Origin: an uncultured Spirochaetales bacterium | GTDB lineage: Bacteria; Spirochaetota; Spirochaetia; Sphaerochaetales; Sphaerochaetaceae | DNA length: 49,657 nt | Assembly (NCBI GenBank): GCA_949285145.1 | Contig: CASDXQ010000008.1 | Span: 1-49,657 of the forward strand | Direction of reading: 5' to 3' | Part shown: positions 26,099 through 34,208 of the stretch, in pieces | How positions within the stretch are numbered: the first letter of the stretch is position 1 | How the letters are laid out: each line of letters opens with the position of its first letter | Made by a program: the position numbers and the translations under genes | Notes under the pieces: model-generated | Told to the model about the DNA's origin: nothing | The model's input: the letters and a program-made list of their open reading frames with translations, nothing else | The model's database searches: none

Positions 26099-26931
26099 TG
26101 AGAACACGTTTTCTTCCAAAGCTGATCAACGACGAAGTTGAGCATTATCTTGAAAATAATGACATCATAATTGTTCCTGTCGGCACGACCGAACTTCATG
26201 GAGGTTTTCCCCTTGACAGTGAAACAGTTGTAAGTGAGGCAATTGCTCTCAAACTTGCAGAAAAGTGTGATGCGCTTGTTCTTCCCAATCTTCCTTACTT
26301 CTATGCAGGCGCAACTGCAACGGGCAGAGGCACGACTCAGGTTTCCGTAAGGGCCGGTATTGATTATCTTTTTGAGCTTGCCGAAAGCCTGCTCAGGCAG
26401 GGATTCCGGCGTCAGGTTTACATCAGTTTCCATGGCCCTGCTCATATCACTCTGTCTCCTGTTGTCCGTGATTTCATGGATAAACATGGAGTGCCGATAC
26501 TCTATCTTGATCTTACGATGCAGATGTTCAGTGCAAAAGGATTCGGGCTGACAGTCGATGATTTCCATTCAATAACTGTTGGTGCTTATGATATCCTGGG
26601 CCGTCTTGAGGATGTTCCTCTCACATGTGAATACGAGCATACCAGACCAAGCAGTGTCAGCAGGTTCTCCGTTCTTTCCGGGCTTGCTTATGAAAGCGGG
26701 GCTGCCGGTTATTACTTCGGAGAGAAATCAGATCACATGAGCACACCAGGAATCGAAACTGCCGAACGCAGATCAGAGCTTGCAAAGCAGGGATGTGAGG
26801 TCATTGACAGGCTTGTTGACCATATTGATATTGTCAAGGTGGTCGAGGATTTGAAGATGCTCAAAACATTTGAAGATGATGTTATGGAGCGGTATCCCTG
26901 GGTTCCAGCTGCTTTCAATAAAAACAGGTAA
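26098..26931 (+). CDS. Creatininase-family amidohydrolase
   Basis: 277 residues. The metal-binding start VPVGTTELHGGFPLDSE gives E32, H34 and D40, as in creatininase and related hydrolases (the usual pattern is GSxEQHGxHLPLxTD). The second block, usually NGHGGN, reads FHGPAH here, so the active site is a variant. Substrate unknown. Coupling to a GPH symporter suggests that it acts on the imported compound, perhaps cleaving an amide or a lactone. The name reflects fold only, not creatinine metabolism. Confidence 0.75.
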   Translation: MRTRFLPKLINDEVEHYLENNDIIIVPVGTTELHGGFPLDSETVVSEAIALKLAEKCDALVLPNLPYFYAGATATGRGTTQVSVRAGIDYLFELAESLLRQGFRRQVYISFHGPAHITLSPVVRDFMDKHGVPILYLDLTMQMFSAKGFGLTVDDFHSITVGAYDILGRLEDVPLTCEYEHTRPSSVSRFSVLSGLAYESGAAGYYFGEKSDHMSTPGIETAERRSELAKQGCEVIDRLVDHIDIVKVVEDLKMLKTFEDDVMERYPWVPAAFNKNR

Positions 26932-27015
26932 TGTAAAACGGGCACTTTATGAAAATGGCATATAGTGCCTGCTACTTATGTTGATATTATTAAACTGGCA
27001 TCTCCGGTAAATGAT

Positions 27016-27087
27016 TACCCGCAGGCAGAATCGAACTGCCATATCACCCTCCGGAGGGGCGCGCACTATCCATTATGCTATGCGGGC
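27016..27087 (-). tRNA. tRNA-Arg (anticodon CCG)
   Basis: A full 72-nt cloverleaf on the minus strand. The acceptor GCCCGCA pairs with TGCGGGT; D arm GCAT/GTGC; anticodon stem CGCCC/GGGTG with loop CTCCGGA, giving anticodon CCG; T arm GGCAG-TTCGATT-CTGCC; discriminator A. CCA is not encoded. It lies between the creatininase and heparinase-like genes with no sign of an integrated element beside it. Confidence 0.92.
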
Positions 27088-27104
27088 ACATATGACCTTA
27101 TTTT

Positions 27105-27146
27105 AAGAAAAAGACGGCTGTATGCAAAGATGGTATTCATACAGCC
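27105..27146 (-). terminator. Rho-independent terminator of the locus 2 heparinase-like gene
   Basis: On the minus strand GGCTGTATG pairs with CATACAGCC (9 bp, 13-nt loop), followed by GTCTTTTTCTT. Confidence 0.8.
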
Positions 27147-27155
27147 TTTCCGTTT

Positions 27156-29051
27156 TCAATATTTTATGGCGACAGTCTCTTCATTGTTTTTCTTTATGAA
27201 GACTCTTGCATAACACTCTGCATCGCCGCACTGAAGCAGGAATCCTCCCTGAGGTTTCTCATCGGTCGTGAAGGCGAAAGTGTATGTATCTTTACCATCT
27301 GACAGCAGGAGACCGCATGAAGATTCTTTGTCAACGATGGAAGAGGAAAGCGGCTTTATGACATCGATCTCCTTTATTTGTGTGATATTTTCAAGTGCTA
27401 TGACTGTCACGGCAAGGCGGCTGAAACTCCGCTCAATGAGCGGGGAAGCGGTCATTTCATTATAATGTTTCGATATCGGGAACGTGCTGAGTGCTGTTTC
27501 CCCCGGTTTCATGAAGAACATCTTTATTTCTGCTCCGTTCTTCTGAATGCACAGTGTGTTGTCGTCATTCTGTGTCACGACTGAGCCTTCATCCGCGTGG
27601 AAGATGCTCTTTGCGCTATACTGTCCTGCGGCTGTGACTGAGTCGATTATTATGACGAATTTGTCCTCAACCGTGACAACGCTGCGCCTTGGGAGCACTC
27701 CGTCCTTCATGTAGCCCATGTGGTATGCTGAAAGGTATTTGTACGGTCCTTCAATCTTTGCATCTTCAAAAACGGGGGAGGCGAAGTCCTCAATTCCCCA
27801 GCTGTCACACATCTTTGCCATATCCTTGTCATTGATGATGATCGTGTTATGGCCGAAGGCTCCTTTAAGCTGCCGTCTTTCCTTGCCATCCACATATGTG
27901 TAGCGCCCTGTATCGGTAAGCAGAACTTCTCCTTTTGTGTACAGATCGAAATGAAGCTGGTCGAAATGTCCGTGACCGCTTCCGTAAAGACCGCAGTGGA
28001 AACGGAGCGCAGTATCATCATTCAGAGCCAGGATGGCATTGCCCGTATCTGCAAAGAAAAAAGATTTTTTCCTGTTCTCTTTGCATGCCGGTATGTTTAC
28101 GCTGAGAGGGAATGATGAGTAGAAGTCCTCATCGTTTCCGCCTTTGCCGGATGCTGCAAGTTCTCCGTCATTGAAAAGGACTGCGGCTTCAAGAACCATA
28201 TCGCGGAAATCTATCTCATCGCTGTCGCTGGAAAGATAGCATCTGCCGTCGGGACGGAGATTCCTTGCCATGCCGAGCGCAAGGAGATGAGTCTTGTCAA
28301 GGAGTTTGTTTGAAAGTTCAATGCCGCTCCGCCTTGCAGCAAGGACTGAGTCGAGAAGTGCATGGAGGACTTCTGCGTGATACATAGCGCTCTGTTCCCA
28401 GTGTATGCCGTCATTCATTGTCTGAAGGCAGACTTCTTCCTCAAGCCTTTCAAGCGCGAGCTTTATGTCATCCTTTCTGTCAAGGTATATCGCGGCAAGA
28501 AACAGTCCGTGATCCTGAAGAACTCCCCAGTTGGAAAGCTTGTGGAAAGCGGTATGAGCTGCTTTGAGCACTTCGATATGTGAAGAAAAAACGGCTTTGA
28601 GTTTTTCCATCACCTCTGATGGAAGTGGATTCGCATCATTGAAATATTCAATGCTTCTCAGGTAGTTTTCGATTCTTATGCCGCATTCCAGTGTCCTCCA
28701 GCATCTTTCTCCCGGATGAGTGTTGTCATAGAAATCTTCAAAAAGACGTATCCATGCATTTCTGTATTTTTCATCCTGTGTAAGCGCATATGCTTTTGCA
28801 AGATTCAAAAGGAAAGTGTGCCGGCTGAAGGCAAAACACCACTCCTCATCGCCGAACGGAATAAGATTCCAGTCGATCTGGGAATCAAAACGGACTTCCT
28901 CCGTACAGCGTTCCATTTCATATTTGTCGGTGAATATGAATGTGTTGTCACAGGCAAGATCTGCGATATGCAGAATTCTTTCTGTTATGTTCTCATCATT
29001 TTTAATCCAGTTTATGTATTCTTCTGTGTTTTCAAGATAGAAACGTTTCAT
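27156..29051 (-). CDS. Heparinase II/III-family lyase (locus 2)
   Basis: 631 residues. The N-terminal alpha-toroid (LEDFYDN-like helices, RTLECGIRIENYLRS, NWGVLQDHGLFLAA, WEQSAMYHAEVLHALLDSV) is followed by the beta-sandwich with GHGHFDQLHFDLYTKGEVLLTDTGRYTY and FGHNTIIIN, the typical heparinase II/III-like sequence. It is quite different from the lyase at 11643 and probably prefers another uronate linkage. No signal peptide. Start ATG 29051 follows AAAGGAA. Divergent from the sulfatase across 320 nt. Confidence 0.85.
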   Translation of the reverse strand: MKRFYLENTEEYINWIKNDENITERILHIADLACDNTFIFTDKYEMERCTEEVRFDSQIDWNLIPFGDEEWCFAFSRHTFLLNLAKAYALTQDEKYRNAWIRLFEDFYDNTHPGERCWRTLECGIRIENYLRSIEYFNDANPLPSEVMEKLKAVFSSHIEVLKAAHTAFHKLSNWGVLQDHGLFLAAIYLDRKDDIKLALERLEEEVCLQTMNDGIHWEQSAMYHAEVLHALLDSVLAARRSGIELSNKLLDKTHLLALGMARNLRPDGRCYLSSDSDEIDFRDMVLEAAVLFNDGELAASGKGGNDEDFYSSFPLSVNIPACKENRKKSFFFADTGNAILALNDDTALRFHCGLYGSGHGHFDQLHFDLYTKGEVLLTDTGRYTYVDGKERRQLKGAFGHNTIIINDKDMAKMCDSWGIEDFASPVFEDAKIEGPYKYLSAYHMGYMKDGVLPRRSVVTVEDKFVIIIDSVTAAGQYSAKSIFHADEGSVVTQNDDNTLCIQKNGAEIKMFFMKPGETALSTFPISKHYNEMTASPLIERSFSRLAVTVIALENITQIKEIDVIKPLSSSIVDKESSCGLLLSDGKDTYTFAFTTDEKPQGGFLLQCGDAECYARVFIKKNNEETVAIKY

Positions 29052-29160
29052 TTTATGATTCCTTTTGCTTTCAGAGTGTTTTACAGCTTATCAGTATCCA
29101 CCTTTTATTATTGCGTTGCAATGTTTTTCTTTTGCCTGCAGAAACATCAAAAACATTTGA

Positions 29161-29226
29161 ACAACAGCCTGAATATAGGAATATATTATTGATATGAGCT
29201 TGTAAGTTAAGCGCCAGGCTGTTGTT
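29161..29226. repeat. Perfect 12-bp inverted repeat with 42-nt AT-rich interior
   Basis: AACAACAGCCTG (29161-29172) is the exact reverse complement of CAGGCTGTTGTT (29215-29226). It lies in the divergent lyase/sulfatase region, which otherwise holds only a likely sulfatase -10 (TATAAT, about 29350) and AT-rich DNA. It could be an operator pair, a long hairpin or a remnant of a mobile element's ends. Confidence 0.8.
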
Positions 29227-29371
29227 TTCCTTATTTTTGTTAAAATGATATCCTATGCCGGTCCTTTTCAGGTGACAAAATAATTAAGTTTTGAAAATTT
29301 CCATACAGGAAAACAAGATAATAATAGAAAATCCTTCTTCCTGATGATATAATCCCACCAGAGGTTGAAAA

Positions 29372-30811
29372 ATGAGCAAGAAGAATGTTGTTTTCATCTG
29401 CACCGATGAATGGCCCGGGCAGCTTTTCGGCCACAGGGGCCGTGCAGATATAATGACACCGACAATTGATTTCCTCTCCGGCAACGGTGTCATGATGGAG
29501 AATGCATACAGTGAATGTCCTGTGTGCATACCTGCAAGACGTTCGCTTATGACCGGACTGACACCGGAGCATCACGGCGACCGTGTTTACAGCGACAAGA
29601 TGAAGATGCCTGACTGCAAGACTCTTGCAGGCGCCTTTTCAGATGCGGGGTATCAGAGCGTTGCTGTTGGCAAGATGCATGTCTATCCGCAGCGGGACAG
29701 GGTTGGCTTTGACGATGTAATTCTTCTGGAAGAAGGGCGCTGTGAATTCGGCGTGACTGACGATTATGAGATATGGCTGGGTGAGAAAGGGCTGCCCGGA
29801 GGACAGTTCATGCACGCCATGGGAAACAACACATACTATACCCGTCCCTGGCACCTTGATGAGGAGTCGCATGAAACAAGCTGGGTGACAAATCAGGCAA
29901 TGAGACAGATTGCACGCAGGGATCCTGAGCGTCCGCTGTTTCTCTATGTTTCCTATACATATCCTCATCCGCCTCTTGTCCCGCTTCAGGTGTTTCTCGA
30001 TAAATACCGGGATATCGGACTTGAGAAGCCTCTTTCCGATGACTGGAAGGAAGAGTGGGTTATAAAACAGTTCCGTGACATCGCCTCTTCATACAGCACA
30101 AAAGAGATGGATGATGCACGGCGTGCATTCATGGCCCAGTGCACTCATATTGACTATTCAATCCGTCTTATAATCGGATCTCTCAGGGAGCATAATCTTC
30201 TTGATGACACCATCATTGTCTTCATGTCTGATCATGGTGATATGCTTTTTGATCACGGCATGGTTGCAAAGAGGCTTTTTTATGAATCAAGCGCCTCTGT
30301 CCCTCTTATTTTTTCCGGACGTCCGATGCTGGAATACAGGGGTAAGGGGTATGAGAAGAAACTCTGTCAGATCTGCGATGTGATGCCGACTCTGCTTGAT
30401 TTGTGCGGTATCGAGATTCCTGACAGGATGGACGGCATTCCCATCTTCTCAGATCAGAAGAGGGATTATGTTTTCGGCGAGATAGGTGAAGATGCAAAGG
30501 CGACAAGAATGATAAGGGATGAAAAATTCAAGCTTGTCTATTATCCTGCCGGCAATGTGTCCCAGCTTTTCGACATGCAGCGTGACAGAAGGGAAGAGCA
30601 TGATCTCGCCCCGGATCCGTCATATGGAGATGTGCTGTGCCGGATGCAGGGCCTTCTGATTGGAAATCTGCACGGCGGCGACACAGCATGGATCAAGGAC
30701 GGTCAGCTTGAGGGTATCCCCGTGCCTTCCGGGAAAAACGTTCCTAATTTCGGACTTCTCAATCAGAGGGGAAGTCACTGGCCCCCGGTTGAGACAGGAT
30801 ACAGTCATTGA
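29372..30811 (+). CDS. Type I (Cys-type) sulfatase
   Basis: 479 residues of the alkaline-phosphatase fold. The activation motif CIPAR carries C52, which must be converted to formylglycine, so a maturase (anSME type in an anaerobe) is needed; none is in this window. The region FMSDHGDMLFDHGM binds metal, and the C-terminus has FGLLNQRG typical of this group. No signal peptide, so it probably desulfates imported oligosaccharides in the cytoplasm, fitting the neighbouring lyase. The ATG follows AGAGG. Confidence 0.9.
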   Translation: MSKKNVVFICTDEWPGQLFGHRGRADIMTPTIDFLSGNGVMMENAYSECPVCIPARRSLMTGLTPEHHGDRVYSDKMKMPDCKTLAGAFSDAGYQSVAVGKMHVYPQRDRVGFDDVILLEEGRCEFGVTDDYEIWLGEKGLPGGQFMHAMGNNTYYTRPWHLDEESHETSWVTNQAMRQIARRDPERPLFLYVSYTYPHPPLVPLQVFLDKYRDIGLEKPLSDDWKEEWVIKQFRDIASSYSTKEMDDARRAFMAQCTHIDYSIRLIIGSLREHNLLDDTIIVFMSDHGDMLFDHGMVAKRLFYESSASVPLIFSGRPMLEYRGKGYEKKLCQICDVMPTLLDLCGIEIPDRMDGIPIFSDQKRDYVFGEIGEDAKATRMIRDEKFKLVYYPAGNVSQLFDMQRDRREEHDLAPDPSYGDVLCRMQGLLIGNLHGGDTAWIKDGQLEGIPVPSGKNVPNFGLLNQRGSHWPPVETGYSH

Positions 30812-30849
30812 GATGTATCTGATTTCCTGATCTGTCCAGAGAGAAAAAG

Positions 30850-30881
30850 AAGACTGCCGGTGATGATACGCCGGCAGTCTT
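30850..30881. terminator. Bidirectional terminator between sulfatase and importer operon
   Basis: AAGACTGCCGG pairs with CCGGCAGTCTT (11 bp, 10-nt loop). T-rich sequence follows on the minus strand (CTTTTTC) and weakly on the plus strand (GCTTTG). It serves two converging genes. Confidence 0.8.
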
Positions 30882-30900
30882 GCTTTGTAACTGGTTTGTC

Positions 30901-31734
30901 TCAGCCTTTAAGGCCGCTGGATGCAATACCTTCAACAAAGAAGCGCTGGAAGGCAAGGAAGACGACGAGAACAGGAATGATGGCAAGAACACTGGTTGCC
31001 ATGATCAGTCCGTACTCAGTGGAGTAGATGCCTGTGAACATCTGGATACCGAGCTGGATTGTCTTGTTTCTGTCGCTGTTGAAGTAGATCATCGGTCCCA
31101 TGTAGTCGTTCCATACAGTGACGAAGCTCATGATGATGAGGGTCGCCATTGCAGGCTTTGTAAGCGGGAGGACGATTCTTGCGAATGTTCCGTATTCAGA
31201 AAGGCCGTCGATTCTGGCAGCTTCAAGCAGTTCATCCGGAATTGAGATATAGAACTGTCTGAGAAGGAACACGCCGAATGCGGTGAAGCTCTGAAGCAGG
31301 ATGATCGCAAGGTGAGTGTCGATAAGGTGCATCTTCTGCATCATGATGTACTGAGGCAGCATGTATACCTGCCATGGAATTGCGATTGTCGCAATGTAGG
31401 CAAGGAAGAGGGCATTGCGTCCCGGGAATCTGCATTTTGAGAATCCGTAGGCTGCAAATGAAGATGTGGCAAGCTGGATCAGCGTGATGATTATCGACAG
31501 CTTGAATGAGTTGAAAGTGTAGGTTGCCAGATTGATCTTCTGCCAGATTGTGACGTAGTTCTCCCAGTGGAATGTCTCCGGAATCCATTTGATCGGGAAG
31601 GTGAAGACTTCCGTGGAAAGCTTGAATGATGCTGAAAGCATCCATACAAGCGGAAGCAGTGTCACAACAGTCAGTACGATAAGAAGGACATAGATCAGAA
31701 CTGTTTTTACAGGATTTCTTTTTTCAATCATCAT
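30901..31734 (-). CDS. ABC sugar permease, MalG/UgpE-like (locus 2)
   Basis: 277 residues, six predicted membrane segments beginning VLIYVLLIVLTVVTLLPLVWML. The EAA loop reads ELLEAARIDGLSEYGTFARIVLPLTKPA and the end is FFVEGIASSGLKG, nearly the same as the locus 1 permease. Start ATG 31734 follows AAGGAGG. Last gene of the importer operon; 14 nt after the MalF-like gene. Confidence 0.93.
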   Translation of the reverse strand: MMIEKRNPVKTVLIYVLLIVLTVVTLLPLVWMLSASFKLSTEVFTFPIKWIPETFHWENYVTIWQKINLATYTFNSFKLSIIITLIQLATSSFAAYGFSKCRFPGRNALFLAYIATIAIPWQVYMLPQYIMMQKMHLIDTHLAIILLQSFTAFGVFLLRQFYISIPDELLEAARIDGLSEYGTFARIVLPLTKPAMATLIIMSFVTVWNDYMGPMIYFNSDRNKTIQLGIQMFTGIYSTEYGLIMATSVLAIIPVLVVFLAFQRFFVEGIASSGLKG

Positions 31735-31748
31735 AAGACGTATCCTCC

Positions 31749-32660
31749 TTATAGATAATCAGTGAATTTCTTTTCGCCGCGGAACTGGATGATTGTCACC
31801 GCAAGGACGATGGCGAAGAGGATAATTGATGCTGCTGCTGATTTTCCGTAATCCCAGTATACGAAAGTCTGGTTGTAGATGTAGTTGGACAGCAGTGTCG
31901 TGCTTGTACCCGGGCCTCCCTGCGTGAGTGCGTAGATCAGGTCGAAGCTCTTGAAGCTGTTGATCGTGAGCATGATGAATACGAAGAAGGTGCTCGGGGT
32001 GAGCATCGGCAGTGTTATTTTCATGAAGCGCTGCCATCCGGTTGCCCCGTCAAGGGTTGCAGCCTCGTAGAGCTGATTCGGGATGTCCTGCAGACCTGCG
32101 AGGTAGATCAGCATGTAGTAGCCCATGAACTTCCATATTGCAACTATGATCACACCGTAAATTGCCCAGTCTGTCGATGCGAACCATCCCGGCGGATTTG
32201 AGATGCCGATTGATCTTAAAAGGTGGTTGATCGGGCCGTTGTTTGATTCGAAGAGCTGTTTCCATACGGCGCCGATGGCAATCATTGATGCGACATACGG
32301 GAAGAAGATTGCGGCTCTGAACGCATCTCTTCCTTTTATTTTCTTGTTAAGTGCGCATGCAAGGCCGAGAGAGGCAAGCAGTGTCAGCACAACAGTACAT
32401 ACAACATACAGGAGTGTCAGCCAGAATGAGGACTTGAACACGCGGTCACGGAATATCGACTTGAAATTAGCCATTCCCGCAAAGGTCATTGCATTGAAGC
32501 CGTCCCAGTTCATCACTGAAAGAACAAGAGTGAAAAGAACGGGGAAGAGGATGAAAATCGCGAAGCCTATGAAGTTCGGCGCAATGAAGGAATAGCCGAT
32601 CAGGGCATTTTTTCTTTTAAGGGAAGAGGCTTTTTTTTCGGCAAGGGTCTTTTCTGCCAT
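31749..32660 (-). CDS. ABC sugar permease, MalF/UgpA-like (locus 2)
   Basis: 303 residues with a short cytoplasmic N-terminus and six predicted membrane segments (first: NALIGYSFIAPNFIGFAIFILFPVLFTLVL). EAA loop QLYEAATLDGATGWQRFMKITLPML. Start ATG 32660 follows AAAAGGAGG. Pairs with the gene at 30901 to form the channel; no ATPase in the operon. Confidence 0.93.
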   Translation of the reverse strand: MAEKTLAEKKASSLKRKNALIGYSFIAPNFIGFAIFILFPVLFTLVLSVMNWDGFNAMTFAGMANFKSIFRDRVFKSSFWLTLLYVVCTVVLTLLASLGLACALNKKIKGRDAFRAAIFFPYVASMIAIGAVWKQLFESNNGPINHLLRSIGISNPPGWFASTDWAIYGVIIVAIWKFMGYYMLIYLAGLQDIPNQLYEAATLDGATGWQRFMKITLPMLTPSTFFVFIMLTINSFKSFDLIYALTQGGPGTSTTLLSNYIYNQTFVYWDYGKSAAASIILFAIVLAVTIIQFRGEKKFTDYL

Positions 32661-32691
32661 TTTTTCCTCCTTTTGATAGTGTTTTATTTCA

Positions 32692-32723
32692 GGGAAAAAA
32701 GGGCTGCCCGTTCAGCAGCCCTT
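32692..32723 (-). terminator. Intercistronic hairpin between binding protein and permeases (locus 2)
   Basis: On the minus strand AAGGGCTGC pairs with GCAGCCCTT around a short loop and is followed by TTTTTT. As in locus 1 it sits directly after the binding-protein gene and probably limits permease expression. Confidence 0.85.
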
Positions 32724-32744
32724 TAATTATTTTACAGCTGTTTA

Positions 32745-34010
32745 TCAGTTAGCCATGATCTCTGCGTAGTTTCTGTTCATGTTGGCGATGCCTTCATCAA
32801 CAGTCTCTTCGCCGAGGAGGATGAGCTGGTGCTCTGCAAGGAGCATCTGGTCAATCTCTGTAACCTTGTCCATAGCCGGGCGGTCCGGAGAGATGTGTGA
32901 TGCATAAAGTCCGTCGAGGATATCCTCCGGCATTCCGTCAGCTGCAGCATATGCTTCAAGATAGCCTTCGCCTGAGAGAGCAGGAACCTGTCCGCATTCT
33001 GCAAGGATCTGTGCACCTTCCGGTCCGCTGATGAAGGAAACGAACTTCCATGCGGCATCCTTGTTCTTGCTTGCGTTGTTGATACAGATAGGAGTTGTTG
33101 CACCTACTGTGTATCCGTTAGGAACATCTTCTGCGTGCGGGATGACTGCTACGCCCCAGTTGACAGAGGACTCACCTGTTGCGTTCTTCTGGATCATTGT
33201 CTGGATGAGCCATGAACCCATAGGAAGCATTGCCACCTGGCCGCGTGCGAATACATCTGTGTAACCGATACCGGAACCCTGGATTGTACCGTAATCCATA
33301 CAAGAACCTGCTTCCTGCATTCTGAGAACCATCTCATAGTATGGCTTGAAGAATGAGTACTCGCCTGACATGATTGTGTGCTCTCCGTCCTGAACACCCC
33401 AGTTCTGGACACATGCGTTCCATGAATGGAAGTGAGCACCGTAGGTCTTGTTTGCGCCTTCTCCGCTTGTGAGCTGGAGTGCGAGATCTTCAAATTCTGT
33501 CCATGTCATGTCGTTGTCTGGATAAGGAACTCCGGCTGCGTCGAAGATGTCCTTGTTGTAGAAGAGAACATACTGGTCGGTTCTTACCGGCATGCCGTAA
33601 ACCTTGCCGTCAAAAACAAAGTTGGCTTCTGTGCCGCTGTAGTCGGCCATGTCGATTCCTGATGCTTCGATATAAGGAGTAAGATCTGTGAGCTGACCGC
33701 GATCATAGAAAACCTTTGTCTTGTCAGCTTCCTTCACGAAGAACATATCAACATCGGAACCGCCGTTGAGCTGTGTGTTGAGCTTTGTGACATATTCTGT
33801 TGAAGGTGTGTCCTGAAGCTCGATCTTGATATCAGGATTTGCAGCTTCGAAAGCGGCAATAACCTCATTGATGTAATTGTTCTGAGCAACATCCCAGAAT
33901 GCGAGAGTAAGTGTAGTAACTCCGCCCTTTGATGACTCAGAAGCACCGTTTGCAAAAACGGATGTCATTGCGATGAGAGCAATGAGAAGTACTGTTAAAG
34001 CTTTTTTCAT
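32745..34010 (-). CDS. ABC sugar-importer substrate-binding protein (locus 2)
   Basis: 421 residues. The leader MKKALTVLLIALIAMTSVFA, before NGASES, is almost the same as in the locus 1 protein, showing common ancestry. Mature blocks include FWDVAQNNYINEVIAAFEAANP, FYNKDIFDAAGVPYPDNDMTW, GSWLIQTMIQ and AAWKFVSFISG. No lipobox. Start ATG 34010 follows AAAGGAGAA. Divergent from the second kinase/regulator pair, which should control it. The ligand is unknown; the adjacent fucosidase and sulfatase suggest a fucosylated or sulfated oligosaccharide. Confidence 0.92.
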   Translation of the reverse strand: MKKALTVLLIALIAMTSVFANGASESSKGGVTTLTLAFWDVAQNNYINEVIAAFEAANPDIKIELQDTPSTEYVTKLNTQLNGGSDVDMFFVKEADKTKVFYDRGQLTDLTPYIEASGIDMADYSGTEANFVFDGKVYGMPVRTDQYVLFYNKDIFDAAGVPYPDNDMTWTEFEDLALQLTSGEGANKTYGAHFHSWNACVQNWGVQDGEHTIMSGEYSFFKPYYEMVLRMQEAGSCMDYGTIQGSGIGYTDVFARGQVAMLPMGSWLIQTMIQKNATGESSVNWGVAVIPHAEDVPNGYTVGATTPICINNASKNKDAAWKFVSFISGPEGAQILAECGQVPALSGEGYLEAYAAADGMPEDILDGLYASHISPDRPAMDKVTEIDQMLLAEHQLILLGEETVDEGIANMNRNYAEIMAN

Positions 34011-34124
34011 GTATTTCTCCTTTTGAAAAGTCTTTTACTATTCAATTCAAACATGAAAAATTTACGGGCGAAATGGAAAAATTGGAAAAAAATTGGTAAA
34101 TTTTTGAACTCTCTGCATGTCACT

Positions 34125-34170
34125 TATGGTAAAATCTGGCACTGATGCATGCAATATTGGTAAAATCTTG
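34125..34170. promoter_or_regulatory. GGTAAAATCT direct repeats, candidate regulator sites (locus 2)
   Basis: GGTAAAATCT occurs at 34128 and 34159 (31 nt apart, three helical turns), with the second copy ending a few bp before the kinase -35. A weaker TTGGTAAA lies at 34093. The shared GTAAAAT core with the locus 1 repeats (reading GTAAAATTTTC on the minus strand) supports recognition by the paralogous regulators. Confidence 0.55.
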
Positions 34171-34172
34171 TA

Positions 34173-34201
34173 TTCAATAAGGGCATTCTTCCAGTTATAA
34201 T
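34173..34201 (+). promoter_or_regulatory. Leaderless promoter of the locus 2 kinase
   Basis: Weak -35 TTCAAT (34173-34178), 17-nt spacer and consensus -10 TATAAT (34196-34201), then 7 nt to the ATG. The weak -35 fits an activator-dependent promoter. Confidence 0.55.
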
Positions 34202-34208
34202 TGCCATT

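Noticed and set aside
27016-27087. tRNA-Arg as an integration site for a mobile element
   Set aside because: No integrase, no duplicate of the tRNA 3' end nearby, and both neighbours are metabolic genes.
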